DNA of 64,000 nucleotides from an uncultured Granulosicoccaceae bacterium (GTDB taxonomy: Bacteria; Pseudomonadota; Gammaproteobacteria; Granulosicoccales; Granulosicoccaceae), in assembly GCA_938006335.1 (NCBI GenBank), contig CALLMF010000032.1, positions 18,673 through 82,672 on the forward strand. Reading direction: 5' to 3'. Position numbers and translations under genes: made by a program. Below the pieces are notes generated by a model that was given only the letters and a program-made list of their open reading frames with translations, ran no database searches and had not been told where the DNA came from. Positions 7,938 to 17,425 of this stretch are shown piece after piece (position 1 is the stretch's first letter; the number at the start of each line of letters is the position of its first letter).

Positions 7938-8828
7938 TCACTCGATCGAAAAGACCAGATCACCAAAGCTGATGCCGAATTCGGTACACCAGACGCTCAG
8001 GGAATTGATGTCATCGAGCGTACGTGTTTCCGGCAACGTCAAACGAAATTCGTCGTTGATGTACGTCCGACCATTCAGACGCTCGCCAATTCTGCGGGCA
8101 TCTACCCCACCGAAATCGCCATCCTGAGCAATGTAGAAAAAGACCGTCGGACCGAGCCCGTCGTAGTTGAACTCCGTGACCTCGATGGTGCAGTCGTCAA
8201 GCACGGTTGCCATACCGGACACATCGTGAAATCGAGTCGTGAACGTGGCACTAGCCCCAACCAGGGGATGATCCGACGAACAGCCAGACGCAGACAAGCC
8301 GTTTTCTTCCAGCGTCTGTTGAAAGTGGGCTGTCGCAGAACCTGCATCGATCAGGGAGGTGTTCACGCTACCGCTGTTGGCAACGAGGTTGATCACTTGA
8401 CTGTCAAACTCCGAGCTTGCGAAGTCGACGGTGAGCCCTGCCGTCGACGACAAGTCCAGAGTCAGAAGATCTATACCATCTGACGGGTCGCCATTGGCGT
8501 CGAGAGATTGGAGTAGCCGGTTCAGATTGACCACATCCGTGCGGGCGGGGTCATCGCTGTTGAAGATATCCAGGGCGGTGACAATTTCTCGTCCTGTTAC
8601 GCCAGGCAAGTCGATCTCCCCGATGGAAAACACCACACTCTCACCGGAGCGGTAGTCGAATCCCCCATCGACATCCGTGACGCCGGATACGGTCTCCGTC
8701 TGATAGGTCAAACCCTGGACCGCAGCGTCCAGGAACCGGCCCGAACGTTCGTTCGTCGTCGTCCCGTCATCTGCCGAGCAGGCGAGCAGAGAGGCGCAAA
8801 GACCCAGTGTGCACATCGTACGCGTCAT
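7938..8828 (-). CDS. DM13-domain lipoprotein
   Basis: Lipobox-like LLACSADD; C-terminal FHDVSGMATVLDDCTIEVTEFNYDGLGPTVFFYIAQDG..LPETRTLDDINSLSVWCTEFGISFGDLVF matches the DM13 pattern. Confidence 0.75.
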   Translation of the reverse strand: MTRTMCTLGLCASLLACSADDGTTTNERSGRFLDAAVQGLTYQTETVSGVTDVDGGFDYRSGESVVFSIGEIDLPGVTGREIVTALDIFNSDDPARTDVVNLNRLLQSLDANGDPSDGIDLLTLDLSSTAGLTVDFASSEFDSQVINLVANSGSVNTSLIDAGSATAHFQQTLEENGLSASGCSSDHPLVGASATFTTRFHDVSGMATVLDDCTIEVTEFNYDGLGPTVFFYIAQDGDFGGVDARRIGERLNGRTYINDEFRLTLPETRTLDDINSLSVWCTEFGISFGDLVFSIE

Positions 8829-8950
8829 GTGGTGGAGGTCTGCTTTGACGGCTAGTGTCGACCGGCTTGGACTCTCACCGCGTCGACAAGTTCATCGACG
8901 CGCACTCGAGGCTAGCGCACAGCCTCGACTCAGTTGCTATCCTAAAGCCC

Positions 8951-9934
8951 ATGATCAGCCGGTTCTTTACTAACAATCGACGCGCATTTTCGAGCCTCTC
9001 CGAGCAAGAGGTGCTGGCGCTGGCGATCTCCTCGGAAGAGGACGATATGCGCATCTACCGCGCCTACGCAGAGGGACTGCGTGAGTTGTACCCCGCCAGT
9101 GCAGATGTGTTCATGCATATGGCCAATGAGGAGAGCGAGCACCGCTCCATGTTGATCGATCTGCACAAGAAGCGCTTTGGAGATTCGATCCCGCTTATCC
9201 GACGGGAGCATGTCCGTGGCTACTACGAGCGCAAGCCGGACTGGCTGGTACGGCCGTTGTCGCTCGACAAGACCCGCGACATGGCTGAGGAGATGGAACG
9301 TCAGGCGGAGCGTTTCTACCGAGCAGCGGCCGCACGAGCATCTGATGCTGACACACGCAAACTTCTCGGTGATCTGGCACTCATCGAGTCCAAGCACGGA
9401 TCGCTGGCGGTACAGCTCGGCGATGAGTTGCTACCCGAAGAGGTACGCGAAGGCGAGGATGAAACCGAGCGCCGCCAGTTTCTGCTGACCTGGGTGCAGC
9501 CCGGACTAGCCGGCTTGATGGATGGCTCGATCTCAACACTCGCGCCCATCTTTGCAGCGGCATTTGCCACCGGCAATACCTGGAACACGTTTCTTGTCGG
9601 TCTATCTGCTTCTATCGGTGCGGGTATATCAATGGGGTTTACGGAGGCCGCCAGCGACGACGGCGAATTGACCGGTCGGGGCTCACCCTGGAAGCGTGGA
9701 TTCGCGTCCGGCATCATGACGACCCTCGGCGGCCTGGGTCATGCCCTGCCCTATCTGATCCCGAACTTTGTCATCGCCACAACCATCGCGATGATCATCG
9801 TTGTGTTCGAGCTGCTGTTGATTACCTGGATACAAAAGCGTTGGATGGAGACGCCGTGGTCGCGCGCCATGCTTCAGGTCGTTGTTGGCGGCTCCCTGGT
9901 GCTTGCTGCCGGGATCCTGATTGGAAACGCTTAG
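8951..9934 (+). CDS. mbfA: Membrane-bound ferritin-like / VIT1-CCC1 fusion protein (MbfA-like)
   Basis: N-terminal rubrerythrin/ferritin-like domain (SSEEDDMRIYRAYAEG...NEESEHRSML) and C-terminal VIT1 membrane domain. The ORF opens at 8855; the ATG at 8951 is the likely start. Confidence 0.85.
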   Translation: MISRFFTNNRRAFSSLSEQEVLALAISSEEDDMRIYRAYAEGLRELYPASADVFMHMANEESEHRSMLIDLHKKRFGDSIPLIRREHVRGYYERKPDWLVRPLSLDKTRDMAEEMERQAERFYRAAAARASDADTRKLLGDLALIESKHGSLAVQLGDELLPEEVREGEDETERRQFLLTWVQPGLAGLMDGSISTLAPIFAAAFATGNTWNTFLVGLSASIGAGISMGFTEAASDDGELTGRGSPWKRGFASGIMTTLGGLGHALPYLIPNFVIATTIAMIIVVFELLLITWIQKRWMETPWSRAMLQVVVGGSLVLAAGILIGNA

Positions 9935-10088
9935 CTCGTTTTTTTCTCAGCTTTCCTACCGTCGCCGCCTGCTTGAATACCTTGCCATTCCGGCATCAGG
10001 GTGGTTTGCCTTTATCGGACTGATGCTGCTGGCCTGTGCCAGCGGCCTGCTGCCGCTTGCGATGTTCTGGCGGCACAGTGGCCGTCAC

Positions 10089-10484
10089 TCAAGGTACTCG
10101 GTGTAACGCGCAGATCTTGTTGCCTGACGGGTCACGCAAATACGCCAGATACAGCTTCCCGGAGTTGCCTTGCCGAATGCCGGGAGGATCTTCACAGGTG
10201 ACCCCACCCGAAGCCAGGCCGGCAGCATGCCACGCATCAGCGGCCTCGGGGCTCTTTGCAGTAAATCCGATGGTGCTGCCATTGCCGTGACTGGCTGGCT
10301 CACCGTCAAGCGGTCGGGTAAGCAGCAGCAATCCAGAGTCTGTCAGATAGATGCATCGCCCACGCTTGTCGATCACCCCCGACTTGTGGCCAAGCGCACC
10401 CAGCACGGCATCGTAAAACTGCTTCGACTGCGCGACGTCGGTGGCGCCCAGGGTTACATGACTGAACATGCGCGTATTCCTCAA
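10089..10484 (-). CDS. VOC (glyoxalase-like) family protein
   Basis: MFSHVTLGATDVAQSKQFYDAVLGALGHK...YLAYLRDPSGNKICALHR. Confidence 0.9.
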   Translation of the reverse strand: MRNTRMFSHVTLGATDVAQSKQFYDAVLGALGHKSGVIDKRGRCIYLTDSGLLLLTRPLDGEPASHGNGSTIGFTAKSPEAADAWHAAGLASGGVTCEDPPGIRQGNSGKLYLAYLRDPSGNKICALHRVP

Positions 10485-10493
10485 TAGAAAAAA

Positions 10494-11342
10494 TCAAAGC
10501 CCATAGCTGAATGACAGGGTCACTGTGTCATCGCTGATGGTTGGGAGACCTTCAATGCGCTGTTCGATGATGCGATATCCGACATTGACGGCAAACGTGC
10601 CGAAATCAACGGTAGCGCCTACCTCGGCACTTGTCTCCTGAACGTCCTCAGACACGATTGTTGCCAGATCCAGCCGGAAGCGTGCGATGTCGGTGAGTAC
10701 GTGCGTGTAATTGCCGCGCAGCCTTGCAAATGGCTGGGACAGATCCTCGAGCCCCGGAGCACTGAAAGTGATCTGGCGTGCGCCAACCGCCACTTCGGCA
10801 ACTGCAGACTGTTGCGAGTTGCCCAGAAACTGATAGCCAACCCCGATCGCCTCCGTTGTCTCCCTGTTGATATTGATCACAGGATCGGTGCGGAAACTCA
10901 GATCAACGAGCCCATAGAGTTTTTCGGTAACCCAGTAGCGAGGCCGATAGCCGAGCTCGTAGCTGTCTTCGCCACGACTCTGAATCCAGTCCGCATAGAT
11001 ATGGTGGCTCAATGGCCGCGTGTCGTTACTGAGCGACAGCCGGATGCGGTTGGACTGCGCCCCATCACGGATGACGGCCCCACCGGAAAGCCCACCGCTC
11101 CACTCAGCCTTGGCGACAGACGGAGACAGCATCGCAACCGCTAGTGTCAAGGCCGAGGCGACAGGTACCACACCGTGCCGCTCACTACCGCCAGTAAATT
11201 CTGGGTACATGTCTCTCAACGCTCGTGAACGACGTAACAGGTATAGGTAGCACATGAGCACCGCTTCGCGCGTCAGGATTCCGTAGTAGCGCTTACCTAT
11301 ACCAACATGGTTAGTGCCCGCGCCAACATGACCGGTAAACAA
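10494..11342 (-). CDS. DUF481-like outer-membrane beta-barrel protein
   Basis: Signal-like ALTLAVAMLSPSVAKAEWSGG and repeated beta-strand pattern; true start probably downstream (MYPEFTGG...). Confidence 0.6.
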   Translation of the reverse strand: MFTGHVGAGTNHVGIGKRYYGILTREAVLMCYLYLLRRSRALRDMYPEFTGGSERHGVVPVASALTLAVAMLSPSVAKAEWSGGLSGGAVIRDGAQSNRIRLSLSNDTRPLSHHIYADWIQSRGEDSYELGYRPRYWVTEKLYGLVDLSFRTDPVININRETTEAIGVGYQFLGNSQQSAVAEVAVGARQITFSAPGLEDLSQPFARLRGNYTHVLTDIARFRLDLATIVSEDVQETSAEVGATVDFGTFAVNVGYRIIEQRIEGLPTISDDTVTLSFSYGL

Positions 11343-11454
11343 TTGTCAGCCCGACAGAACGGACTGACACGAAAACCCGTGCTGACCCTTTCGCACTACA
11401 ACCCAAGCGTAGTAGTGTTACAGAGCACAAGGTGCATCAAAACGTAGCGAGCCC

Positions 11455-11694
11455 ATGCCGATCAAACCAACGTCGATCACAGACTACATCGCCCAACTCC
11501 CTGACGAGAGAAGGATCGTGATAAAGCGACTCAGGGCCACGTTGTGAAAGAACCTGGCACGAGGCTTCAAGGAAGAGTTCAGCTACAACATGCTGGGTTA
11601 CGTGGTGCCGTACGAACTGCTTGGTCAGCTCGCGACAAAAATGACACCTGAGGATTGGATTGCACAATACGAGCGTGTAGTCAGAAAACGTTGA
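11455..11694 (+). pseudogene. DUF1801 / YdhG-like protein with premature TGA and internal deletion
   Basis: Translation MPIKPTSITDYIAQLPDERRIVIKRLRATL*KNLARGFKEEFSYNMLGYVVPYELLGQLATKMTPEDWIAQYERVVRKR*; the central region of the family is missing. Confidence 0.75.
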
Positions 11695-12161
11695 AGCGAA
11701 GATCGACCGTATCAATCCAGAAGACCAACGCGTGCGGAAGCACGTGCATGCCTGAGCTCGACAAACCCGTCTCGTTTATCACGACGGTCGCTGCAAGCAA
11801 CAAGGGCAGAATATATATGTTCTTCTCACTACTGTATCTCCGAGGGTGGCTCGCTCGGACACCGTTGGTCTTAATATCCTGCTCAAATTGCGAACGCGAC
11901 GAGCCAATGCAGTGGAATTGCCACCAGCCCATGGCCACGTTTCATGTTTTCTGTATCGACCCCTCCCCTTCTGATGCACTCGAAGGAAATCACGGATATA
12001 TCAAGCTGTACACAATTGTCGGATCGCTTGGAATAATCCGCCCATTTCCCGTGAATCTCGCCCCACCCAAGGACGTCTGCGTTTCAAGGTGATACGAGTC
12101 GCTTGATTGCGGTACTGGCCGCCGCCACGTCAATGCATTAGGTAAACTAACGGCCAACTCG

Positions 12162-13814
12162 TTGTCACACTTTCGTCGACGTCTGCAGTCAATCCCTTTG
12201 ATCCGAAACCCCAAGCCCAGCGATTTCGCCAACGCACTGATTTTGCTCTGCGCAATCATCGCCGGGGTGGTCACTGCGGTGTTGTGGGTCGCGCGCGAGC
12301 AAAACGTCTACGACACAGCTCGCCGAGAGCTCTCGATCCGGCTCGAATCGTCCTCTGCAGGCTGGGCAGAGGCAACCGATCAATTCTTTGCCACGGCAGA
12401 AACCGCTGCCGGTCTTGTCGACTCGCTGTCTACCGTAATGGCGGACGAGCCCGATCGGGTGGCCTTGTTGGCTGGCGTGATCGCTGCCAGCTCTTCCATC
12501 GATTCCGCTTTCGTCGGTCATGACAATGGCGATTTCGAGTTTGTCGCTCGATCCGGAGATGTTGCGCCTGATGGATTTCGGGTACGTCTTATTTCCAATG
12601 AGCCTTCTCGACGTTTCAAGGGATGGTTTAGCGACGCAGACCTCAATCGTCGACGGGCACATGACGCAGCCGACGACGGCTATGACCCGCGCAAGAGGCC
12701 GTGGTTCAGAGATATCGGTGAGCCCAGCGAGTGGACAGCGCCCTACACCTTCTCGAGCAGCGGCGCGCTCGGTATCACCTACAGCGCGCGGAGTGATGAT
12801 GCTGGAATGGTAGTAGGCGTTGATGTGAAGCTGGCTGAGATCAATGGTTTTTTGCAACGGTTGGCACCTGGAGAACGGGGCAAAGCCGTCGTACTAGCGG
12901 TCGAAGAATCTCCCACCAACGTCTCCGCCCCCGTGTTCAGAGTTGTTGCGACCTCAAGCGAAGACTACGCGTCGTTGCCGGACTGGGCGTCCGTGGAGGC
13001 CGATTTCGCACATGGCTCACCGATTGAAAACGTGTTGGCGCGGCTCGAGAATCAGTCACTGCAACGTGACCACCAAAGCCGGTTTGACGATGTCATCGTG
13101 GAACGATCTACGGACGGCGAACGAACCCTGGTGGTGCGACCAGCCCGCAGCGATCGCAACTGGTACCTCATTGCACAGGCCGAAGACGGAGATGCCCTCT
13201 CCGGCTTTAACCCCGGGTCGGGCATCATGGGTGCGGTCCCCACAGGCCTGGCAGTGGCTAGCCTTGTTGGACTACTTGGATCAGCATTGAATCGTTACCG
13301 GCTAAAGCTCAAGCATGAGGCGGAGCGAGACGAATTGACTGGACTGTTTAGCCGTCGGGCCTTTCAACGCGAGCTCGAAAAGCGCTTGCAGAAGAAGCAA
13401 GCCGTCACGCTAGCCATCCTTGACCTCGACAGGTTCAAATCGGTGAACGACACATACGGTCACCTGGTCGGCGATACCGTGCTTCGAGAGGCCACTCTTC
13501 GGGTCCGAAAAGAAGCTGCTGGTGCAGGGGCGCTGGCAGCGCGACTCGGTGGCGACGAGTTTGCCGTGGTTTCCGCAACCAACATGGACTGGGCCTTACT
13601 AGTACGGTCGCTTTCGGACCCGGTAGTCGTGGATGGTATCAAGTGCGAGGTGGGGACGAGTATCGGCGTCGCAAATAGCGTCGATGGTATTGAGCCGACC
13701 GAATTGATTCGCTCAGCCGACCGAGCACTATTTGCTGTTAAAGCAGGGGGCGGTGGCGGTTACTGCCTTAACGGCGCCCCCCCGGTGTTTTGTCGAGACG
13801 ACCTAGTTGTCTGA
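12162..13814 (+). CDS. Diguanylate cyclase with N-terminal Cache-type sensor
   Basis: GGDEF domain with RLGGDEFAVV and DLDRFKSVNDTYGH; N-terminal TM plus periplasmic sensor (RKRPWFRD..EPSEWTAPYTFSSSGALGITYSA). Confidence 0.9.
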   Translation: MSHFRRRLQSIPLIRNPKPSDFANALILLCAIIAGVVTAVLWVAREQNVYDTARRELSIRLESSSAGWAEATDQFFATAETAAGLVDSLSTVMADEPDRVALLAGVIAASSSIDSAFVGHDNGDFEFVARSGDVAPDGFRVRLISNEPSRRFKGWFSDADLNRRRAHDAADDGYDPRKRPWFRDIGEPSEWTAPYTFSSSGALGITYSARSDDAGMVVGVDVKLAEINGFLQRLAPGERGKAVVLAVEESPTNVSAPVFRVVATSSEDYASLPDWASVEADFAHGSPIENVLARLENQSLQRDHQSRFDDVIVERSTDGERTLVVRPARSDRNWYLIAQAEDGDALSGFNPGSGIMGAVPTGLAVASLVGLLGSALNRYRLKLKHEAERDELTGLFSRRAFQRELEKRLQKKQAVTLAILDLDRFKSVNDTYGHLVGDTVLREATLRVRKEAAGAGALAARLGGDEFAVVSATNMDWALLVRSLSDPVVVDGIKCEVGTSIGVANSVDGIEPTELIRSADRALFAVKAGGGGGYCLNGAPPVFCRDDLVV

Positions 13815-14876
13815 CCGTTTATAAACGCCTGAGGGCACGTCGCCACCGCCTGAATGGGCGGGCCCTGACTGGTCTGCGATGATTCTATTGACCAAGCCCA
13901 GCTTGTTTTGCACGGCCGGCGTCAACAGAAACGGGTAGGCATCACGCTGTCCCAGACTCCGATTGAGCATGTTCATCGCCAGGGAAATGGGTAGCCAACG
14001 GTTGATCAAGGAGTCGACCGGGATACCGCTATAGGGCTCAAAGCATGCGGAGGGGTCGAGGGGAGCCGTCCTTCCTGTTGTCGGATCCAGGGTCAACCCC
14101 AGCTGTGTCGCCGTCTCCAACGCATCGACGATATGGAAATAGTGAGCCCAGGTTTCCGCCCAGTCCTCCCACGGATGGCTACTGGCGTAGGTACTGATGT
14201 AACTGACACTCCAGTCAGCAGGGGCGCCCTTGGCGTAGTGAGCTTGCAGTGAGGCCGCATAGTCTTGTCTCTCATCACCAAACAGCTCACGAAACTCAGC
14301 CAACCATGCGCTGTCCCGAACCAGTCGATCCCAGTAGTAGTGCGCGGATTCGTGGCGGAAATGTCCGAGCAGAGTTCGATATGGCTCATTCATCTGTTGA
14401 CGCAGACGCTCGCGAATAGCATCGTCTGCTTCATCGATATTCAATGTGATGACGCCACGTGCATGCCCCGTCATTACATCACCCTCTTCGTTGTCACGAG
14501 CATCCAGACAGTCGAAGGCCAGCCCCGTTTCCGGTGCGACATCCTGGCTCACTACTGGAAGGCCAAAGTTCAGCAGCGAGTAAACGAGGTGATTCTTCTC
14601 GCGCTGCACGTGCTGCCACAATTGAAGATTTCTGGTGTCCGCCAGATTGGGAATCGTCCGGTTGAGTTCGCAGGACAGGCAAAACCCCGTGTTGGAACCC
14701 GGACTCGTCAACCAGTTGCACGCCTGGTGTCTCAGGCCATTGGCGCACAACTGCCCAACCCCCGAAAGCATTGAAAGCGAAATCGGGTCAAACGCCAGCG
14801 CACACTGGCAGGCCGTGCACTGTGTATTGCCAAAGTAAACCGCATGGCCGCAGTTGTTGCACTCGAAGATCTTCAT
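13803..14876 (-). CDS. Zinc-ribbon putative zinc-binding metallopeptidase
   Basis: N-terminal CNNCGHAVYFGNTQCTAC zinc ribbon; HFRHESAHYYWDRLV HExxH motif. Confidence 0.85.
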   Translation of the reverse strand: MKIFECNNCGHAVYFGNTQCTACQCALAFDPISLSMLSGVGQLCANGLRHQACNWLTSPGSNTGFCLSCELNRTIPNLADTRNLQLWQHVQREKNHLVYSLLNFGLPVVSQDVAPETGLAFDCLDARDNEEGDVMTGHARGVITLNIDEADDAIRERLRQQMNEPYRTLLGHFRHESAHYYWDRLVRDSAWLAEFRELFGDERQDYAASLQAHYAKGAPADWSVSYISTYASSHPWEDWAETWAHYFHIVDALETATQLGLTLDPTTGRTAPLDPSACFEPYSGIPVDSLINRWLPISLAMNMLNRSLGQRDAYPFLLTPAVQNKLGLVNRIIADQSGPAHSGGGDVPSGVYKRSDN

Positions 14877-14943
14877 GCAGGAGCCCGGAGAATAATGAGT
14901 ATTGCTGAAGCGGCCGGCAAGTTGACTGACTACTCGACTCGCT

Positions 14944-15375
14944 GCTTGACTTCAAACTGAAGCGGTAGCTTGAACGAGCACAGCAAAGACAGCAACAACA
15001 ATACGCTCGCACCGGCAAGACATGCAGACAAGGACCCCTTCCACATCAGCGAGCCCGACAATAAGGTCCCCGACAGTCTGCCCGATGCGTTAGCGATCTA
15101 GTAGAACCTCACATCCATCGACGTGAATTGGCGACTGACGTAGTACACGATCAGGTAGCTGCGCAGGGTTGAGTTGACAGCGGCCAATACAATAACAAGG
15201 CAACCCAGAAGACTGCCGCAAACCAGACATCGCGCGATGGGAACAGAAATAGCTGAGCCGCACTCAGCCAGCTAATGCCGGCACTTGTCGAAAATATCTG
15301 ACTGACTTTGAGTTTTGAGGCTGATTTACAGTGCGACAGCAAGTTACCACTGATAGGCTTGAGCAGTATTTCCAT
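14944..15375 (-). pseudogene. ArsJ-like MFS transporter remnant
   Basis: FLFPSRDVWFAAVFW...(frameshift) VIVLAAVNSTLRSYLIVYYVSRQFTSMDVRFY*IANASGRLSGTLLSGSLMWKGSLSACLAGASVLLLLSLLCSFKLP; central part missing, in-frame TAG. Confidence 0.65.
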
Positions 15376-15538
15376 GGCTGGCCGGGAAGTGTGAGGTCAC
15401 TTCTATCCGTACAGACTCACGACCATGATCTGGTCACGAGCAGATGGCAGCACGCGCGTCAATGGTCGGATCGCAACGATATTGCTGCCGCCTTGTCAAT
15501 CTGTGAGTTATCGGCCTTGTATGGCCGTCGGACCACAC

Positions 15539-16774
15539 TTACGTCGATATCGAACGGCCGAGGCGTTCAAGCATGGCATCACAGTGTTCAAGCTGGGTAA
15601 CACTGACGTACTCATCCGCCCTGTGCGCTTGTTGAATGCTCCCGGGACCGCAGACCACAGCAGGAATGCCGAGACTTGACGTGAACAAGCCTGCCTCCGT
15701 ACCAAAGCTGACTTTCGATACCTTCATGTCCTGAGCAAGCCACTGTTTGACAAGACTCACGGCCTGCGATTCTGCATCGGTTTGTAGCCCAGGATAGCTG
15801 ATCAGTGGCTCCTGACGAATAGCCACATGTTCTGCCAGCCTGCGCATGCGGGGCAGGACCGCGTGTTCTGCATACTCCTGGATCTGATCGACAAGTTGAA
15901 ACGGATCCTGCTCTGGCAGATGTCGTATTTCATAGTTGAAGCAGCAGGACAAGGGCATCATGTTCAGCGCGGTACCACCTTCAATGACACCGACATGCAA
16001 AGTAGTGTAAGGCACTCGATAGTCAGAATCGAAAGGACCGTTTTCCGCGATGTGCTGTTGGATGCGATAAATCTCGTTGATGAGCTCTGCGGCATACTGG
16101 ATCGCATTGATCGACTCCGTGGCATACGCCGAATGCCCGGCAGTCCCGGATACGGTCACGCGTTGCGAGCATTTTCCCTTGTGCCCGATCATTGCCTGCA
16201 TCGATGTGGGTTCGCCGATAATGGCCATGGCAGGCTGGATCGGGAGCGTTGCCATCATGTCTATCATGCGACGCACGCCGAGGCACCCCACTTCTTCATC
16301 GTACGAAAGTGCGATGTGTACCGGCGTGTCAAGTGTACGGCGTTGCAGGTCAGGAACCGCTGCGAGCACACAGGCAATGAATCCTTTCATATCGCATGCC
16401 CCGCGCCCGTACAGAAGGCCATCGTGCTGTCTTAACGTGTAGGGGTCGCCTTGCCATTGCTGGCCGGTTGTCGGCACCACATCCGTGTGACCGGACAACA
16501 TGATTCCAGGTTTGTCCGCAGGACCGATGGTCGCGTACAAGTTCGCCTTGGCTCCACCCTCATCGTAAATCAGTGAAGACTCGACATTGAACTGCGCCAG
16601 GTAGTGCTCGACAAAGGTGATCAGCTCAAGATTGGACACCGCGCTGGTCGTGTCAAACGCCACGAGCGTCTGCAACAGGTCAATACTTGAGGGTGTACGC
16701 GGCATCAGTTCACTTCGGATCGCCTGGCACACCGTAGGCCGACGAGGCATCGGGATGCAGTGCTCGAGTGACAT
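15539..16774 (-). CDS. argE: Acetylornithine deacetylase / M20 peptidase
   Basis: LSGHTDVVPTTGQQW...GRGACDMKGFIA...SYDEEVGCLGVR...GTEAGLF. Confidence 0.9.
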   Translation of the reverse strand: MSLEHCIPMPRRPTVCQAIRSELMPRTPSSIDLLQTLVAFDTTSAVSNLELITFVEHYLAQFNVESSLIYDEGGAKANLYATIGPADKPGIMLSGHTDVVPTTGQQWQGDPYTLRQHDGLLYGRGACDMKGFIACVLAAVPDLQRRTLDTPVHIALSYDEEVGCLGVRRMIDMMATLPIQPAMAIIGEPTSMQAMIGHKGKCSQRVTVSGTAGHSAYATESINAIQYAAELINEIYRIQQHIAENGPFDSDYRVPYTTLHVGVIEGGTALNMMPLSCCFNYEIRHLPEQDPFQLVDQIQEYAEHAVLPRMRRLAEHVAIRQEPLISYPGLQTDAESQAVSLVKQWLAQDMKVSKVSFGTEAGLFTSSLGIPAVVCGPGSIQQAHRADEYVSVTQLEHCDAMLERLGRSIST

Positions 16775-17387
16775 AATCAGCCACCTGCGGCTTGTAAACC
16801 TGCCACAACCGCTGCAAGTCGTTCAGCACATCCTCACTCCAGTCAACGCGCAAATCAATGACGGGCCAGGAGACAGTATCCGCTACCTGAAGGCCGGCAG
16901 ACCTGACGGGGCCTGCTTCGCCACCCGACTCCGCGGCCGCCAACAGCGCACGCATCAATCTATCCGCCAGCGGCTCGGAGGCACTCGCTTCAAACGCATC
17001 GACCATGGCCTCAGGTACTGACTCGCTAGCGAGTAGATTGCCGGCCGCCACACAATCCGTTCCGACCCTCTGACCACAGATTCCCAACGCCTCAGCGCCG
17101 GTATGAATGGCGGGCACACCGCTGACGCCAACCACTAGCAGCTGCCTCCATGATGAGTGCGGGTACTCCGCAATGGCTTGCTCAAGAGCAGATCTTGCGT
17201 TGAGTCCGCTTTCAAGCAGATCGAGCATCGAGGGGCCCAGTCGTGGGTCCGTGATGTTCTGGCTCAGCGCCGCCCCCACACCCGCACGCGTAAATGCACA
17301 GCGGCTGGCAACACACGGCGATGAAGAACTGACAGCGACGCCGAACTGACCGCTATGCGTGCATCGTGCTGCAATGGAGAACGTCAC
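16710..17387 (-). CDS. DUF1028 family protein
   Basis: MTFSIAARCTHSGQFGVAVSSSSPCVASRCAF...ADRLMRALLAAAESGGEAGPVRSAGLQVAD. Confidence 0.9.
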   Translation of the reverse strand: MTFSIAARCTHSGQFGVAVSSSSPCVASRCAFTRAGVGAALSQNITDPRLGPSMLDLLESGLNARSALEQAIAEYPHSSWRQLLVVGVSGVPAIHTGAEALGICGQRVGTDCVAAGNLLASESVPEAMVDAFEASASEPLADRLMRALLAAAESGGEAGPVRSAGLQVADTVSWPVIDLRVDWSEDVLNDLQRLWQVYKPQVADYVTRALHPDASSAYGVPGDPK

Positions 17388-17425
17388 CGTCTGGTCCTGG
17401 TTCGAGTGATGTCAACCATGCGAGC

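Noticed and set aside
9921-10106. 61-aa ORF METLSSFFSQLSYRRRLLEYLAIPASGWFAFIGLMLLACASGLLPLAMFW...
   Set aside because: Could be a small membrane protein but relies on a non-ATG start overlapping mbfA and has no family match I can name; not strong enough to list.
11455-11694. TGA at 11545-11550 region as selenocysteine or recoding
   Set aside because: The same gene lacks its central region and family members have a non-Sec residue there; pseudogene is simpler.
12189-12857. 222-aa antisense ORF opposite the diguanylate cyclase
   Set aside because: Shadow ORF; no recognisable domain.
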